DNA of 64,000 nucleotides from Contendibacter sp963719395 (GTDB lineage Bacteria > Pseudomonadota > Gammaproteobacteria > Competibacterales > Competibacteraceae): NCBI GenBank assembly GCA_963719395.1, contig CAVRCC010000070.1, positions 62,001-126,000 on the forward strand, written 5' to 3'. The position numbers and the translations under genes are program-made. The notes under the pieces were generated by a model that was given only the letters and a program-made list of their open reading frames with translations, did not search any database and was not told the origin of the DNA. Shown one piece after another: positions 1 through 8,677 of the stretch (its first letter is position 1; each line of letters starts with the position of its first letter).

Positions 1-2
1 GC

Positions 3-326
3 GCGCAGTTCAGCCGCAGCTACGATCATGCGCGAGCCCATCGCACCAGCAACCTCGTCGATCGGTTGATGAAGTTTCTCGATCGAGCCTGCTTTAACGC
101 GCAGTACTTCCACGGCACGTTGGCCTCCGCCGAATTACGCGTGCGCGCGCTGGCCTTGTTGTGGAACTTCTGCCCCTCGTCGCCGCGTACCGTGAAGAAA
201 TATCACGGCCAGCGATGTCCCGCCGAACGGCTCAACGGTAAACGGTACGCGGACAACTGGTTGGAGAACTTGCTCGTCTCAGGCTCCATGAACGGCTTCA
301 GACGCTATCAACAGAATCCGTTATAA
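3..326 (+). pseudogene. C-terminal fragment of a transposase-like protein, cut by the window edge
   Basis: The reading frame is open from the first bases to a TAA at 324-326 and gives about 107 residues. It resembles the C-terminal part of DDE-type transposases: a segment with YFHG, SAELRVRALALLWNF, then KYHGQRCPAERLNGKRY, a WLENLL motif and a final YQQNPL. The family assignment comes from memory of similar IS proteins, not from a search. The catalytic core would lie to the left of the window, so I cannot tell whether the element is intact. The end lies about 140 bases before an antiporter gene on the same strand. Confidence 0.55.
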
Positions 327-398
327 AGAGAAAAATTCGATACCGTGGGTCCGCGGCCGTTAAAATCGGTGTGCGGCCAGCGCCGTTTGATGCCCCAG

Positions 399-434
399 GC
401 GGGATCCGGTCTTGCGCCGGTCCCGCTTTCGTTT
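399..434 (+). terminator. Probable Rho-independent terminator
   Basis: GCGGGATCCGG at 399-409 pairs with CCGGTCCCGC at 417-426 around a 7-base loop, with one unpaired base in the left arm. TTCGTTTT follows. It sits between the transposase fragment and the antiporter gene, so it would end transcription arriving from the left. Confidence 0.55.
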
Positions 435-464
435 TCCTGATTCCTCTTGGAGTTCTACCGACCC

Positions 465-2096
465 GTGGACGCGCTTTGGCTTGCGCTTGCCTTTTTACTC
501 GGCCTGGTATTTCGCCATCTGGGCCTGCCGGCGCTGATCGGCTACCTGATGGCCGGGTTTGTACTGAACGGGCTGGGCCAGCAAGGCAACACTCTGCTGG
601 ACCATATCGCTCATGCCGGCATTTTGCTGCTGCTGTTCAGCGTCGGGTTGAAATTGCGGCTCAAAAGTCTGGCCCGTCCCGACGTTTGGGGTGGCGGGCT
701 GTTGCATCTGACGATCAGCGGCATTGGGCTGGGCCTGGGTTTCCTGGCTGTCGTCGCGTTGCCGGCGTGGCAGGCGTGGGTGCTGGCCACCACCCTGGGC
801 TTTTCCAGCACGGTGCTAGCGGCCAAGGTGCTGGAGGAAAAAGCGGAGGTGCGCGCCTTTCATGGCCGGCTGGCGATTGGCATATTGATCATTCAGGATT
901 TGGCGGCGCTGGCGTTGATGGCGTTCGCCGGCGCGGCGGCGCCCTCGCCGTGGGCGCTGCTGGTGCTCGGCCTGCCGTTGCTGCGGCCGCTGATCATGAA
1001 AATGCTGGACTGGAGCGGCCACGATGAATTGCTGGTGCTCTATGGGCTGGCGCTGGCGCTGGTGGTCGGCGGGCTCGGTTTCGAGCATCTGGGCCTCAGT
1101 TCGGAACTGGGGGCGTTGTTGCTGGGCGTGTTGCTGGTCGGCCATCCCAAGGCCATGGAACTGTCGCGGGCGGTGTGGGGGCTCAAGGAAGTGTTGCTGG
1201 TGGGCTTTTTCCTGCAAATTGGCTTGATGGGTTTGCCGAGCCTGGCGGCGTTTGGCGGGGCGGTGTTGCTGGCGCTGTTGCTGCCGCTGAAGGCGGTGCT
1301 GTTCTTCTTCATTTTGATCGGCTTCCGCCTGCGCGCCCGCACTGCGTTCCTGTCGGCGCTGGCGCTGACCAGCTACAGCGAATTCTCCTTGATCGTGGTG
1401 CAGTTCATGGTCAACCAGGGCCAACTGGATGCCAGTTGGCTGGTGCTGCTGGCGGTTGCGGTGGCGTTGTCCTTTTTCATCGCCGCGCCGCTCAATGGCT
1501 TCGCCCATGCGCTGTACGAGCGGCTGGAGGATCGGCTGACGCGATTCGAGCGGCCGGAACGCCATCCCGACGAGCAGCCGGTATCGCTGGGCAGGACGCA
1601 AATTCTGATTATCGGCATGGGCCACGCCGGCACCGCCGCCTACGATTTCCTCAAGAAGCGCCAGACTGTGCCCGATCATCCGTACAAGGTGCTGATGGTG
1701 TCGGGCATCGATTCGGACTTGGTCAAAGTCGAGCGGCACATCCACGAGGGGCGACGGGTGGTGTACGCCGATGCCGAGGATCCCGGCTTCTGGCATCGCT
1801 TGCACCTGGATGGAATCAAAGCGGTGATTCTGGCCATGCCGGACCCGGAGGCGAAGCGCATCGCCACCACGCAATTGCGCCGGCGCGGGTTCGAGGGCTT
1901 GATCGGTGCGGTCAGCAGTTATCCCGATGAGGAGAAAGCCTTGAAGGCGGCCGGCGCCGACATGACGTTCCTGGCGTTCAACGAGGTCGGCGTCGGGTTG
2001 GCCGAGCACGTTTGGGAAGCGCTGGAGAAACGCCGGCCGGTTGGGGGAGTGCTGGAGAAGCGATCCGTTCGGCCGGTCCAAAGGGTGAACGACTGA
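465..2096 (+). CDS. Monovalent cation:proton antiporter-2 (CPA2, KefB/YbaL-like) with C-terminal TrkA-N domain
   Basis: The 543-residue inner-membrane protein has about 12 hydrophobic segments in its first 370 residues, which is the CPA2 sodium/proton exchanger fold. It opens like other family members (ALWLALAFLLGLVFRHLGLPA). A cytoplasmic Rossmann domain follows, with the nucleotide-binding loop IIGMGHAGTAAYDF, typical of KefB/YbaL-type potassium or cation/proton antiporters gated by nucleotides or redox. A TTG at 447 is an alternative start, but GTG 465 has GGAG at 449-452 upstream and gives the usual N-terminus. The gene is intact and appears to be transcribed alone. The transported ion cannot be read from the sequence. 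Confidence 0.85.
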   Translation: MDALWLALAFLLGLVFRHLGLPALIGYLMAGFVLNGLGQQGNTLLDHIAHAGILLLLFSVGLKLRLKSLARPDVWGGGLLHLTISGIGLGLGFLAVVALPAWQAWVLATTLGFSSTVLAAKVLEEKAEVRAFHGRLAIGILIIQDLAALALMAFAGAAAPSPWALLVLGLPLLRPLIMKMLDWSGHDELLVLYGLALALVVGGLGFEHLGLSSELGALLLGVLLVGHPKAMELSRAVWGLKEVLLVGFFLQIGLMGLPSLAAFGGAVLLALLLPLKAVLFFFILIGFRLRARTAFLSALALTSYSEFSLIVVQFMVNQGQLDASWLVLLAVAVALSFFIAAPLNGFAHALYERLEDRLTRFERPERHPDEQPVSLGRTQILIIGMGHAGTAAYDFLKKRQTVPDHPYKVLMVSGIDSDLVKVERHIHEGRRVVYADAEDPGFWHRLHLDGIKAVILAMPDPEAKRIATTQLRRRGFEGLIGAVSSYPDEEKALKAAGADMTFLAFNEVGVGLAEHVWEALEKRRPVGGVLEKRSVRPVQRVND

Positions 2097-2157
2097 CACC
2101 AATCCACGCTGTTGCGGTCTATTGAGCGGCAAGGCCCAACGACCGCGAGGAGCAGCC

Positions 2158-2574
2158 ATGAGTTACAAAGTCACCAAGAGCGATGCCGAATGGCGTTCGC
2201 AATTGACCCCGCAGCAGTACTCGGTTTGCCGCCAGAAAGGCACCGAGCCGGCTTTTACCGGCGAGTATCACGATTGCCACGATCCGGGCGTTTACCGCTG
2301 CGCGTGTTGCGGCAAACCCCTGTTCGGCGCCGACGCCAAATTCGATTCCGGCACCGGCTGGCCGAGTTTCTGGGAGCCGGCAAAAGCCGAAAGCGTGGCG
2401 ACCACCGAGGATCGGAGTTGGTTCATGCGCCGCACCGAGGTGTTGTGCGCGGACTGCGGCGCCCATTTGGGCCATGTATTCGACGATGGCCCGGCGCCGA
2501 CCGGCCTGCGCTATTGCATCAACTCAGCTTCGTTGAAGCTGGACAAGGCGGGGTCGCAGGATACATCGGCTTGA
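2158..2574 (+). CDS. msrB: Peptide-methionine (R)-S-oxide reductase MsrB
   Basis: This 138-residue enzyme reduces methionine-R-sulfoxide in oxidised proteins, using thioredoxin. The zinc site is made of two Cys pairs (CACCGK and CADCGAHLGH). The substrate loop GTGWPSFWEP and the catalytic RYCINSASL motif are present. The ATG at 2158 follows GAGGAG at 2147-2152. The gene ends four bases before the stop of the convergent mepA. Length and motifs are normal for the family and the gene looks intact. Confidence 0.95.
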   Translation: MSYKVTKSDAEWRSQLTPQQYSVCRQKGTEPAFTGEYHDCHDPGVYRCACCGKPLFGADAKFDSGTGWPSFWEPAKAESVATTEDRSWFMRRTEVLCADCGAHLGHVFDDGPAPTGLRYCINSASLKLDKAGSQDTSA

Positions 2575-2578
2575 AAAG

Positions 2579-3442
2579 CTATCTTCCCCACGCCGTCGGA
2601 TTGTACAGAACCGTATTGCACGCGGTGGGGAGATTCTCCGCCGACGGCGGTTCGGGTTTCTTGTGCCGCTTGGGCGATAGCGTCGCTTGTACGATGTCTC
2701 TAACCCAGTTGGCGAGATCGGCGTCGCAGCCGTCGCCGGGCGGAAACGACTTCTGCGGTTTGCATTGACCGTCGCCGGGCGGGCAGGCCAGCCGGACGTG
2801 GAAATGGGCGTCGTGGCCCCACCAGGGACGGAGCTTGTTCAGCCAGCCACGGTCCATTTCGGTGTCGCATAGCGCCTGCTTGATAATCGCGTTCACAAAG
2901 ATGCGATCCACGTCCGGGGATTGCGCCGCCAGTTTTAGTACGTCCCGATATCGCGGCGACCAGCGGGCATGATTGATGGCGCCCTCGGTGGCGCGCACCA
3001 TCGTTGGCATCTCGATCCGCTCGGTATCAGCCCGCGACAGCACTCGCTCGCGCGGTTGTTGCAGGAACCAGATATCGACATCCAGCCCGCTCTGATGGCT
3101 GCGATGGCCGTTCGGCATCGGGCCGCCACGCGGCTGCCCCAGATCGCCGACCAGCAACCGTCCGCCGCGCGCCGCCGCCTGTTGAGCCAGGCGCTCCACG
3201 AACCGAACCAGCGTGGGATGGCCGTAATAGCGGTTGCGGCTGGGGCGCATGACCTGATAACCATCGCCCACCAACGGCAGCGCCGCTGCCCCGACGATGC
3301 AGCCAGCATTAAAAGAACCGATGACCTCCGGCGGTCCGGACAATGGGTAGGCGACTTCGCTCCAGCCATTGCCGGCGCGGGCTGGCGCGGCGCTCGCCAG
3401 AAGCAGCAGGGACAGCAGCATTGCGGTGAATCGTGCGAACAT
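2579..3442 (-). CDS. mepA: Penicillin-insensitive murein endopeptidase MepA
   Basis: The 287-residue periplasmic M74-type metalloendopeptidase cuts D-Ala-meso-DAP cross-links in peptidoglycan. An N-terminal signal peptide (MFARFTAMLLSLLLLASAAPARA) precedes the mature domain. The zinc and catalytic motifs are visible as HRSHQSGLDVDIWF and WWGHDAHFHVRL. Cysteines in the mature part could form the disulfides known in MepA. I chose the ATG at 3442 because it begins the signal peptide, although the frame stays open further upstream. The gene converges on msrB with almost no gap. Confidence 0.93.
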   Translation of the reverse strand: MFARFTAMLLSLLLLASAAPARAGNGWSEVAYPLSGPPEVIGSFNAGCIVGAAALPLVGDGYQVMRPSRNRYYGHPTLVRFVERLAQQAAARGGRLLVGDLGQPRGGPMPNGHRSHQSGLDVDIWFLQQPRERVLSRADTERIEMPTMVRATEGAINHARWSPRYRDVLKLAAQSPDVDRIFVNAIIKQALCDTEMDRGWLNKLRPWWGHDAHFHVRLACPPGDGQCKPQKSFPPGDGCDADLANWVRDIVQATLSPKRHKKPEPPSAENLPTACNTVLYNPTAWGR

Positions 3443-3584
3443 GGCATTTCCATCAGTGCGGAGGGAGTAAAGCAAGCTTAGCGGAGCTGTGGCGTTTTGG
3501 GCAGAGCCGACCCTTTCGGGCAAGCCGGAAATAGGGGCGGGCGGCTATGCTGAAAACATTGCCATGCTTGGAGAAGATCCGCCC

Positions 3585-5342
3585 ATGTTGCCCGAATACT
3601 TTGAATTTTCCCTGCCGACCCGCGTGCTCTACGGGATCGGCGTCATCGATCAGCTCAACGATGCCGTGGCGCATTACGGTCGCCGGCGGGCGTTGCTGGT
3701 GACCGATGCGGTTCTGGTCCAGGCCGGGCTGGTGGAGCGGGTCCGAGCTGGATTCCAGCATACCGCCATCGAGATCGCCTGCGTCTACGATCAGGTGCCG
3801 CCCAATTCCACCATCCAGACGGTCGAGGATTGCGCGGCGCTGGGTCGGGCGCACGGCTGCGATCTGATCATCGGTCTGGGCGGCGGCAGCGTGCTGGATA
3901 CCGCCAAAGTCGCCAACATTCTGCTGGTGAAGGGCGGCCGGGTGCAGGAGCACATGGGCGCCTACCTGCTCGGTCAAACCCAGTTGCTGCCGCTGTTCCT
4001 GATTCCGACCACCGCCGGCACCGGCTCGGAAGTGACCAAGGTGGCGGTGATCGCCGATCCCGACCACGATGTGAAGCTGCCGTTCGCGGAAACGCAATTC
4101 CTGCCCGATCTGGCGATTCTCGATCCGGAATTGACTCGCACCATGCCGCCCAAATTGACCGCCGCGACCGGCATGGACGCGCTGACTCATGCCATCGAAG
4201 CCTATGTGGACAAGGAGTGGTCGCCGGCCGCCGACGGGCTGGCGCTGCAAGCCATCCGCCTGATCCGCGATAACCTGTTGCTGGCCTGCGCCCAGCCGGA
4301 CAATTTGCAGGCGCGTGGGGCGATGCTGGTGGCAAGCTGTCTGGCGGGGATCGCGTTTTCGCATTCGATGGTCGGGATGGTGCATGGCATCTCCCACGCT
4401 TTGGGCGGGGTCTACCACATCCCGCACGGATTGGCGAACGCCTTGGTGCTGCCGGAGGTGATGGCCTACAACCTGGAATCGCGGCTGGACCGTTATGCCG
4501 ACATCGCCGAGGCGTTGGGCGTGGTGTTTCCGCGTCCGGGCGCGGCGCTCGGGAATCTGTTGCGCTATGGTGGGTTGAATTTCGCAACGCCGCTGGTCAA
4601 GCCGCTGGCGGCGGTGGATCGCTGGTTCCGGCGCCAGGCGGCGAAGGCGGGCATTACCTACATTCGCACTCTGAACCGGCAACTGGCGCATTTGACCGGG
4701 ATGCCGCTCAACCTGCGCGATGCCGGCGTCAAGGATGGGCTGGCGAAGCTGGAGCAGGTGGCGGATACCGCGATGAGCGACGGTGCGATGCTGTACAACC
4801 CGCGCGAGCCGGAGCGGGCGGCGGTGGTGCGGATCGTCCGCGCGCTGTACGACACCACCGTGACCCCGTTGCCGGTCGCCGCGGCGGATTTGCAGCCGGC
4901 GGGAGCGGCGACGGCGACGACGCGGGAGTTTCGCAACGTCTTCCCGGACAGCGAGACGCTGTATCGGGTGTTGGGCGGCTTTTTCGAGCGCTTGAAGGTC
5001 GATCCGCAAATCGGCGGGCCGCTGAAAAATTCCCGGTTGTGCGTCCAGTTCGCGTTCGAGCATCCGGCGGCGATGATGACCATCGACGCGCGGGGCGAGG
5101 AGGTGCGGATTTACCGGGGTGCGGAATTCGTCGGCCAGCCGGAAGTGACGATGAGCATGAGCGCCGATTTCGCCCATGCGTTCTGGCATGGCCGGGTCAA
5201 CCTGGTGTCGGCGCTGACCCGCCGGCAGGTCATCGCCAAGGGCAACGTGCCCAAGACGCTGAAGCTGTTGCCGATTCTGAAGCCGGCGTATGCGCTCTAT
5301 CCGCGCTATCTGGCGGAAATCGGGATGAAGGACGCTGCTTGA
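3585..5342 (+). CDS. Iron-containing alcohol dehydrogenase fused to a C-terminal SCP2-like domain
   Basis: The 585-residue protein has two parts. Residues 1-425 form a group III iron-containing alcohol dehydrogenase with the NAD-binding GLGGGSVLDTAK motif near 98-108. Likely metal ligands are D198, H202, H267 and H281 (THAIEAY, GMVHGISH, PHGLANA). Residues about 447-585 look like an SCP2 sterol-carrier-type lipid-binding domain (FFERLKVDPQIGGPL, then a beta-rich stretch). About 40 extra residues (320-365) interrupt the dehydrogenase just before the conserved PLNLRDAGV. ATG 3585 is preceded by GGAGAAG at 3570-3576; ATG 3564 is an alternative. The fusion suggests oxidation or reduction of a lipid-like long-chain substrate, which is inference. 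Confidence 0.85.
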   Translation: MLPEYFEFSLPTRVLYGIGVIDQLNDAVAHYGRRRALLVTDAVLVQAGLVERVRAGFQHTAIEIACVYDQVPPNSTIQTVEDCAALGRAHGCDLIIGLGGGSVLDTAKVANILLVKGGRVQEHMGAYLLGQTQLLPLFLIPTTAGTGSEVTKVAVIADPDHDVKLPFAETQFLPDLAILDPELTRTMPPKLTAATGMDALTHAIEAYVDKEWSPAADGLALQAIRLIRDNLLLACAQPDNLQARGAMLVASCLAGIAFSHSMVGMVHGISHALGGVYHIPHGLANALVLPEVMAYNLESRLDRYADIAEALGVVFPRPGAALGNLLRYGGLNFATPLVKPLAAVDRWFRRQAAKAGITYIRTLNRQLAHLTGMPLNLRDAGVKDGLAKLEQVADTAMSDGAMLYNPREPERAAVVRIVRALYDTTVTPLPVAAADLQPAGAATATTREFRNVFPDSETLYRVLGGFFERLKVDPQIGGPLKNSRLCVQFAFEHPAAMMTIDARGEEVRIYRGAEFVGQPEVTMSMSADFAHAFWHGRVNLVSALTRRQVIAKGNVPKTLKLLPILKPAYALYPRYLAEIGMKDAA

Positions 5343-5457
5343 TTCCCCTGTGGCTTTGCTGGGCAAGCGGACATTTTCCCGGACATTTTTCTTGGGCTAT
5401 CCGGTGTAAGGCTCTATGCTTCAATAGAAAAATAGCCCTTCTAAGGTGGACATTCCG

Positions 5458-6613
5458 ATGGACCCAAACGCTTGGCGGACGCTGGATCGGCGAGTTGAAA
5501 CGGCGCGATTCGGTCCTTTCACCTTCCAGGTCGGCGTCGATCTCAACGAAGTCGCGTTTCCCCTGCAACGGATTGAAGACGCGCACCAGTGTTTCATCGC
5601 CGCGCCGCTCTCTCAGGTTGCCAATCAATTGGAACGGGAAGTCGTGGCGAGCAGCGTGTTCGGCACCAATACCATCGAGGGGGGAACGCTGACCGAGGAG
5701 GAGACGGCGACCGCCTTGACACTCGCGCCGGACGCGGTGCGGGAAGTCGAGCAGCGGCGGGTGGTGAACATCAAGGCGGCCTACGACCGCGCGCTTCGGG
5801 CGGCGAGTGCGCCCAACTGGCGGCTCGATCTCGATTTCATCCGCGAGATTCACGCCGCCATTACCCAGGGTTTGCCGCATCCCCAGAATCGGCCGGGAGC
5901 ATTCCGCGAGAACCCCAAGACCACCGTGACCCAAGTGGGTGACGCCGCGCATGGCGGGCGCTACAAACCCCCGCAGTATGGTGGCGACGTGCGCTTGCTC
6001 ATGCGGCATTGCGTGGAATGGCATGAAAGCCTGGTCGCGGCGGGAGTGCCTGCCCTGATCCGCGCGCCGCTCGTCCATCTCTACTACGAATTGATCCATC
6101 CGTTCTGGGATGGCAACGGCCGGGTCGGGCGGGTGCTGGAGGCGACCGTGTTGCAGGCGGCGGGGTATCGCTACGCGCCGTTCGCGATGGCGCGGTATTA
6201 TCTCGACAATCTCGACGCCTATTTCAGCCTGTTCAACGTCTGCCGCAAGCAGGCGGATAAGAAGGCGGAATATCCCAATACGCCGTTTGTCGCCTTCCAC
6301 TTGGAAGGGATGCGGGTGGTGATCAACCGCTTGCACGACCGCGTCAATCAAATTGTTTCCGTCCTGTTGTTCGAGAGCCGAATCAGGCAATTGCTGGACG
6401 AAAGGGAAATCAATGCGCGGCAGTACACGATTCTGACGCAATTGTTGACCTTACCATCGCCGGTTCCTCTGGAACGAATTGCGGCAAAGCCCCTGGTATC
6501 AGGCGTTGTACTTGCAACGCGGCGATAAGACGCGACAGCGGGATTGGCGCCAGTTGCGCGAACGGGGGCTGGTTCGTCTTGGTGCCGGTCAGGTTTGGCT
6601 GGGGCTGGGCTGA
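5458..6613 (+). CDS. Fic family protein (class II AMPylator-type), frameshifted near its C-terminus
   Basis: Fic proteins transfer AMP or other nucleotide parts to target proteins. The core motif HPFWDGNGRVGR starts at H214. The inhibitory helix motif TNTIEG lies at residues 70-75, before the Fic core, which marks class II. Start ATG 5458 follows AGGTGG. After ERIAAKP the frame runs to a stop at 6528. The next frame continues with a plausible winged-helix end (WYQALYLQRGDKTRQRDW) to a TGA at 6611-6613. Reading CCC instead of CCCC at 6490-6493 restores one continuous protein. The catalytic domain is complete in either case. The UPF0175/DUF3368 pair follows. Confidence 0.85.
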
Positions 6614-6670
6614 AAGTTATGGTATATCTACCAAGTATCTGACTGCCGATGAAGATGAGGAACCCCAGCT

Positions 6671-6916
6671 ATGCCCGTAGTTATCGCCGAGGAAACCCTA
6701 TACGCCGCCCGCCTGAGTCCCGGCGAGCTTAAGCAGGAAATCGCGGTGCTGCTATTCAACCAGAATCGGCTCACCCTCAGCCAAGCCAGCCATCTGGCGG
6801 AATTATCGCTGCTCCGCTTTCAACACCTGCTTGCCAGCCGGGGTATTCCCGTGCATTACGACATCGCGGACTTTGAAGCAGACCTCGCCACGCTGGCTAT
6901 ACTCCACCCGATATGA
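6671..6916 (+). CDS. UPF0175 family antitoxin
   Basis: This 81-residue protein matches the UPF0175 family. It begins MPVVIAEETLYAARLSPGEL, has the LKQEIAVLLFNQNRL stretch, and a helix-turn-helix-like centre (LTLSQASHLAELSLLRFQ). It ends near HYDIADFEADLATL. UPF0175 proteins are typically paired with DUF3368 PIN-like toxins. The stop overlaps the ATG of exactly such a toxin gene (ATGA at 6913-6916), so translation was coupled. The antitoxin is intact while the toxin is broken. Confidence 0.85.
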   Translation: MPVVIAEETLYAARLSPGELKQEIAVLLFNQNRLTLSQASHLAELSLLRFQHLLASRGIPVHYDIADFEADLATLAILHPI

Positions 6917-7418
6917 TTGTCGTCAGCAATACCTCGCCCATTATCAACCTCGCCTGCGTGGGGTAACTCGACCTGCTACGCCAAATCTATGGGTCTATCG
7001 TTATCCCGGAAGCAGTCTTTACTGAAACCGTCATGGCTGGTGCGGGGGAACCGGGCGCCGAAGAGGTGCAACGTTCACCTTGGATCATGCGACGCCAAGT
7101 AACCCAACGACCGTTGGTGAACGTGCTGCGTCTGGAACTGGATGCTGGCGAAGCAGAAGCGCTCGACTGCGCGCTCGAACTCAATGTCGATCTCGTCTTG
7201 CTGGACGAGCGGCGGGCGCGTGAAGTCGCGAACGCCTGGGACTGCGATTCATCGGTTTGCTCGGCGTCCTGATCGAAGCCCAGCGCCAGCACCGACTTTC
7301 CCGCGTTCGTCCGGTGCTGGACGATCTGCGCCAAAAGGCCGGTTTCTGGATGACCGACGCGCTGTATCAACGGGTACTCGCAGCGGCGGGCGAGTTATCT
7401 GGAACGAATACCGCTTGA
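6913..7418 (+). pseudogene. DUF3368 (PIN-like) toxin, broken by a nonsense codon and a frameshift
   Basis: Read across its defects this is a DUF3368 PIN-like nuclease toxin. It starts MIVVSNTSPIINLACVG and contains VIPEAVFTETV, LDAGEAEALDCALEL and LVLLDERRAREVA. The tail, in another frame, is RLGLRFIGLLGVLIEAQ up to VLAAAGELSG. A TAA at 6964-6966 replaces what is probably a Gln codon. One base is missing near 7230-7233, so the C-terminal third is read in the third frame and ends at 7416-7418. Two independent lesions make real inactivation more likely than a single sequencing error. The cognate antitoxin upstream is intact. Confidence 0.75.
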
Positions 7419-7524
7419 GAAACTGGGTGCGTGCGGCAAGAAGCGAAGCGGCGCTTGCCATTCCGGACCATCCCGCTTCGGCTATGCTTGAAAAGTGTGC
7501 GAGTCGCTTCTAAGTTACTTTACT

Positions 7525-7747
7525 CAATGGTTCGGACAGTTTTGGTTTTCAGCCTCGTGGACGAAAGGTCCATCAGGTTCATGAAACTTCTTTAAAAGTC
7601 AGAGCTTTCGAGTATCGGCAGCAGATCAAGCAAAATCAGCAAGTTATTTTTATCTTATCAAACTCCGGTCAACCCCCGAGTTTGATTTAATGCCTCCTAT
7701 GGAGGCTAACCTCTTGATTGTGATTGTCAGAACTGTCCGAAGTATTG
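7525..7747. repeat. Hairpin-rich element with inverted ends (MITE-like or structured RNA)
   Basis: TTCGGACAGTT at 7531-7541 is repeated exactly in inverse as AACTGTCCGAA at 7731-7741, and CAAT/ATTG match just outside. The interior is AT-richer than its surroundings. It holds two further perfect hairpins: ATCAAACTC (7657-7665) with GAGTTTGAT (7678-7686), and GCCTCC (7692-7697) with GGAGGC (7701-7706). No convincing gene lies in 7419-7826. It could be a small non-autonomous transposable element or a three-way-junction RNA upstream of the DUF1566 gene. Confidence 0.5.
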
Positions 7748-7826
7748 TTTACTGAAAGTCAGCGAATGTTGGGCGGGGAGGAATCCGCGCGCCATTTTTT
7801 ACGTGACCTTGCCAGGGGGTTGTTTC

Positions 7827-8645
7827 ATGCCGAATGGAACGCAACGCAACGCAAGCTATTTTCTGGTCTACGCCGGCCTGATCGCCGGTCTCTTCCTGAC
7901 CCATGCCGCGCCGGCCGCCGGCCTCAACGACAGCGGGCAGACTCTGTGCTACAACGGCAGCGCCGCCTTGGTCGCCTGCGACGCGGCCAACAGCGGCGAT
8001 GCCGCCCCCTATCCCGGCCAGGATGGTCGCTACGGCCGCGATGCCGCCGCCACCGCCGGCGCGCTGACCAAGATCGGCGGCGGCGCGGCGGGGTTCGACT
8101 TTACCAAGATCGCCAACGATGGCACGGAGCTACCCGCGTCGGCTACCTTGGGCACCGGCGCCACCGCCTGGGCCTGCACCCGCGACAACACCACCGGCCT
8201 GACCTGGGAAGTGAAGACCGACGACAACGGGTTGCGCGATAAGGACTGGACCTATACCTGGTACAGCACCGATGGCACCACCAACGGCGGCGATGCAGGG
8301 CAGCAACAGTGGGTTCCACTACCTCCTGCGGCGGTACCCTGGCCAGTTGCAACACCGAGGATTATACCGCCGCCGTCAATGCCGCGCCTGGCTTGTGCGG
8401 CTTCACCGACTGGCGCCTGCCCAGCATCCGGGAACTCCAGACCATCGTTTATTACGGCGCCCAGAATCCCGCTATCGATACGACCTATTTCCCCAATACG
8501 GTGACGTCCGGCTTCTGGTCGGCTTCGAGTTTTGGTCCGGATTCCAGCCAACGCGTGGACCGTCGTCTTCGGCGATGGCGGCGTCCTCGCCGGCGCTAAG
8601 CCCAGCGGCGCCCGCGTGCGGCTGGTGCGCGGCGGACAGTTTTAG
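7827..8645 (+). pseudogene. Secreted DUF1566 (Lcl C-terminal domain) protein, probable DGR variable protein 1, frameshifted
   Basis: The ATG at 7827 begins a signal peptide (YAGLIAGLFLTHAAPAAG). A secreted region with TGLTWEVKTDD follows. The DUF1566 domain then appears in the next frame: CGFTDWRLPSIRELQTIVYYG and SGFWSASSFGPDSS. The final segment, AWTVVFGDGGV to GARVRLVRGGQF, is in a third frame and ends at 8643-8645. Single-base changes near 8305 (one base missing) and 8549 (one extra C) account for both switches. DUF1566 is a C-type-lectin-like fold often used as a DGR target. The last 130 bases closely match a second DUF1566 gene at 10.3 kb. Confidence 0.7.
8504..8640 (+). repeat. Variable-region-like segment 1 of a DGR target
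   Basis: From CTTCTGGTCGGCTTCGAG at 8512 to GGCGGACAGT ending at 8640 this segment aligns with 10322-10451 with about one gap. About 20 substitutions fall mainly at codon positions 1 and 2. The last 27 or so bases (CGCGTGCGG to GGACAGT) are identical in both copies, like the initiation-of-mutagenic-homing end of a DGR variable region. No template repeat with the same tail was found in the window. Confidence 0.6.
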
Positions 8646-8677
8646 GCTCTTTGACGCTTTTTGCCGGGGCGGCGCGC

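Noticed and set aside
3453..5366. 637-codon open frame opposite the alcohol dehydrogenase
   Set aside because: Arg/His/Gln-rich antisense shadow without motifs, fully covered by a clearly real gene.
7541..7720. A cyclic-di-GMP or other known riboswitch upstream of the DUF1566 gene
   Set aside because: I see strong hairpins but not the conserved core of any riboswitch class I know; left as an unclassified structured element.
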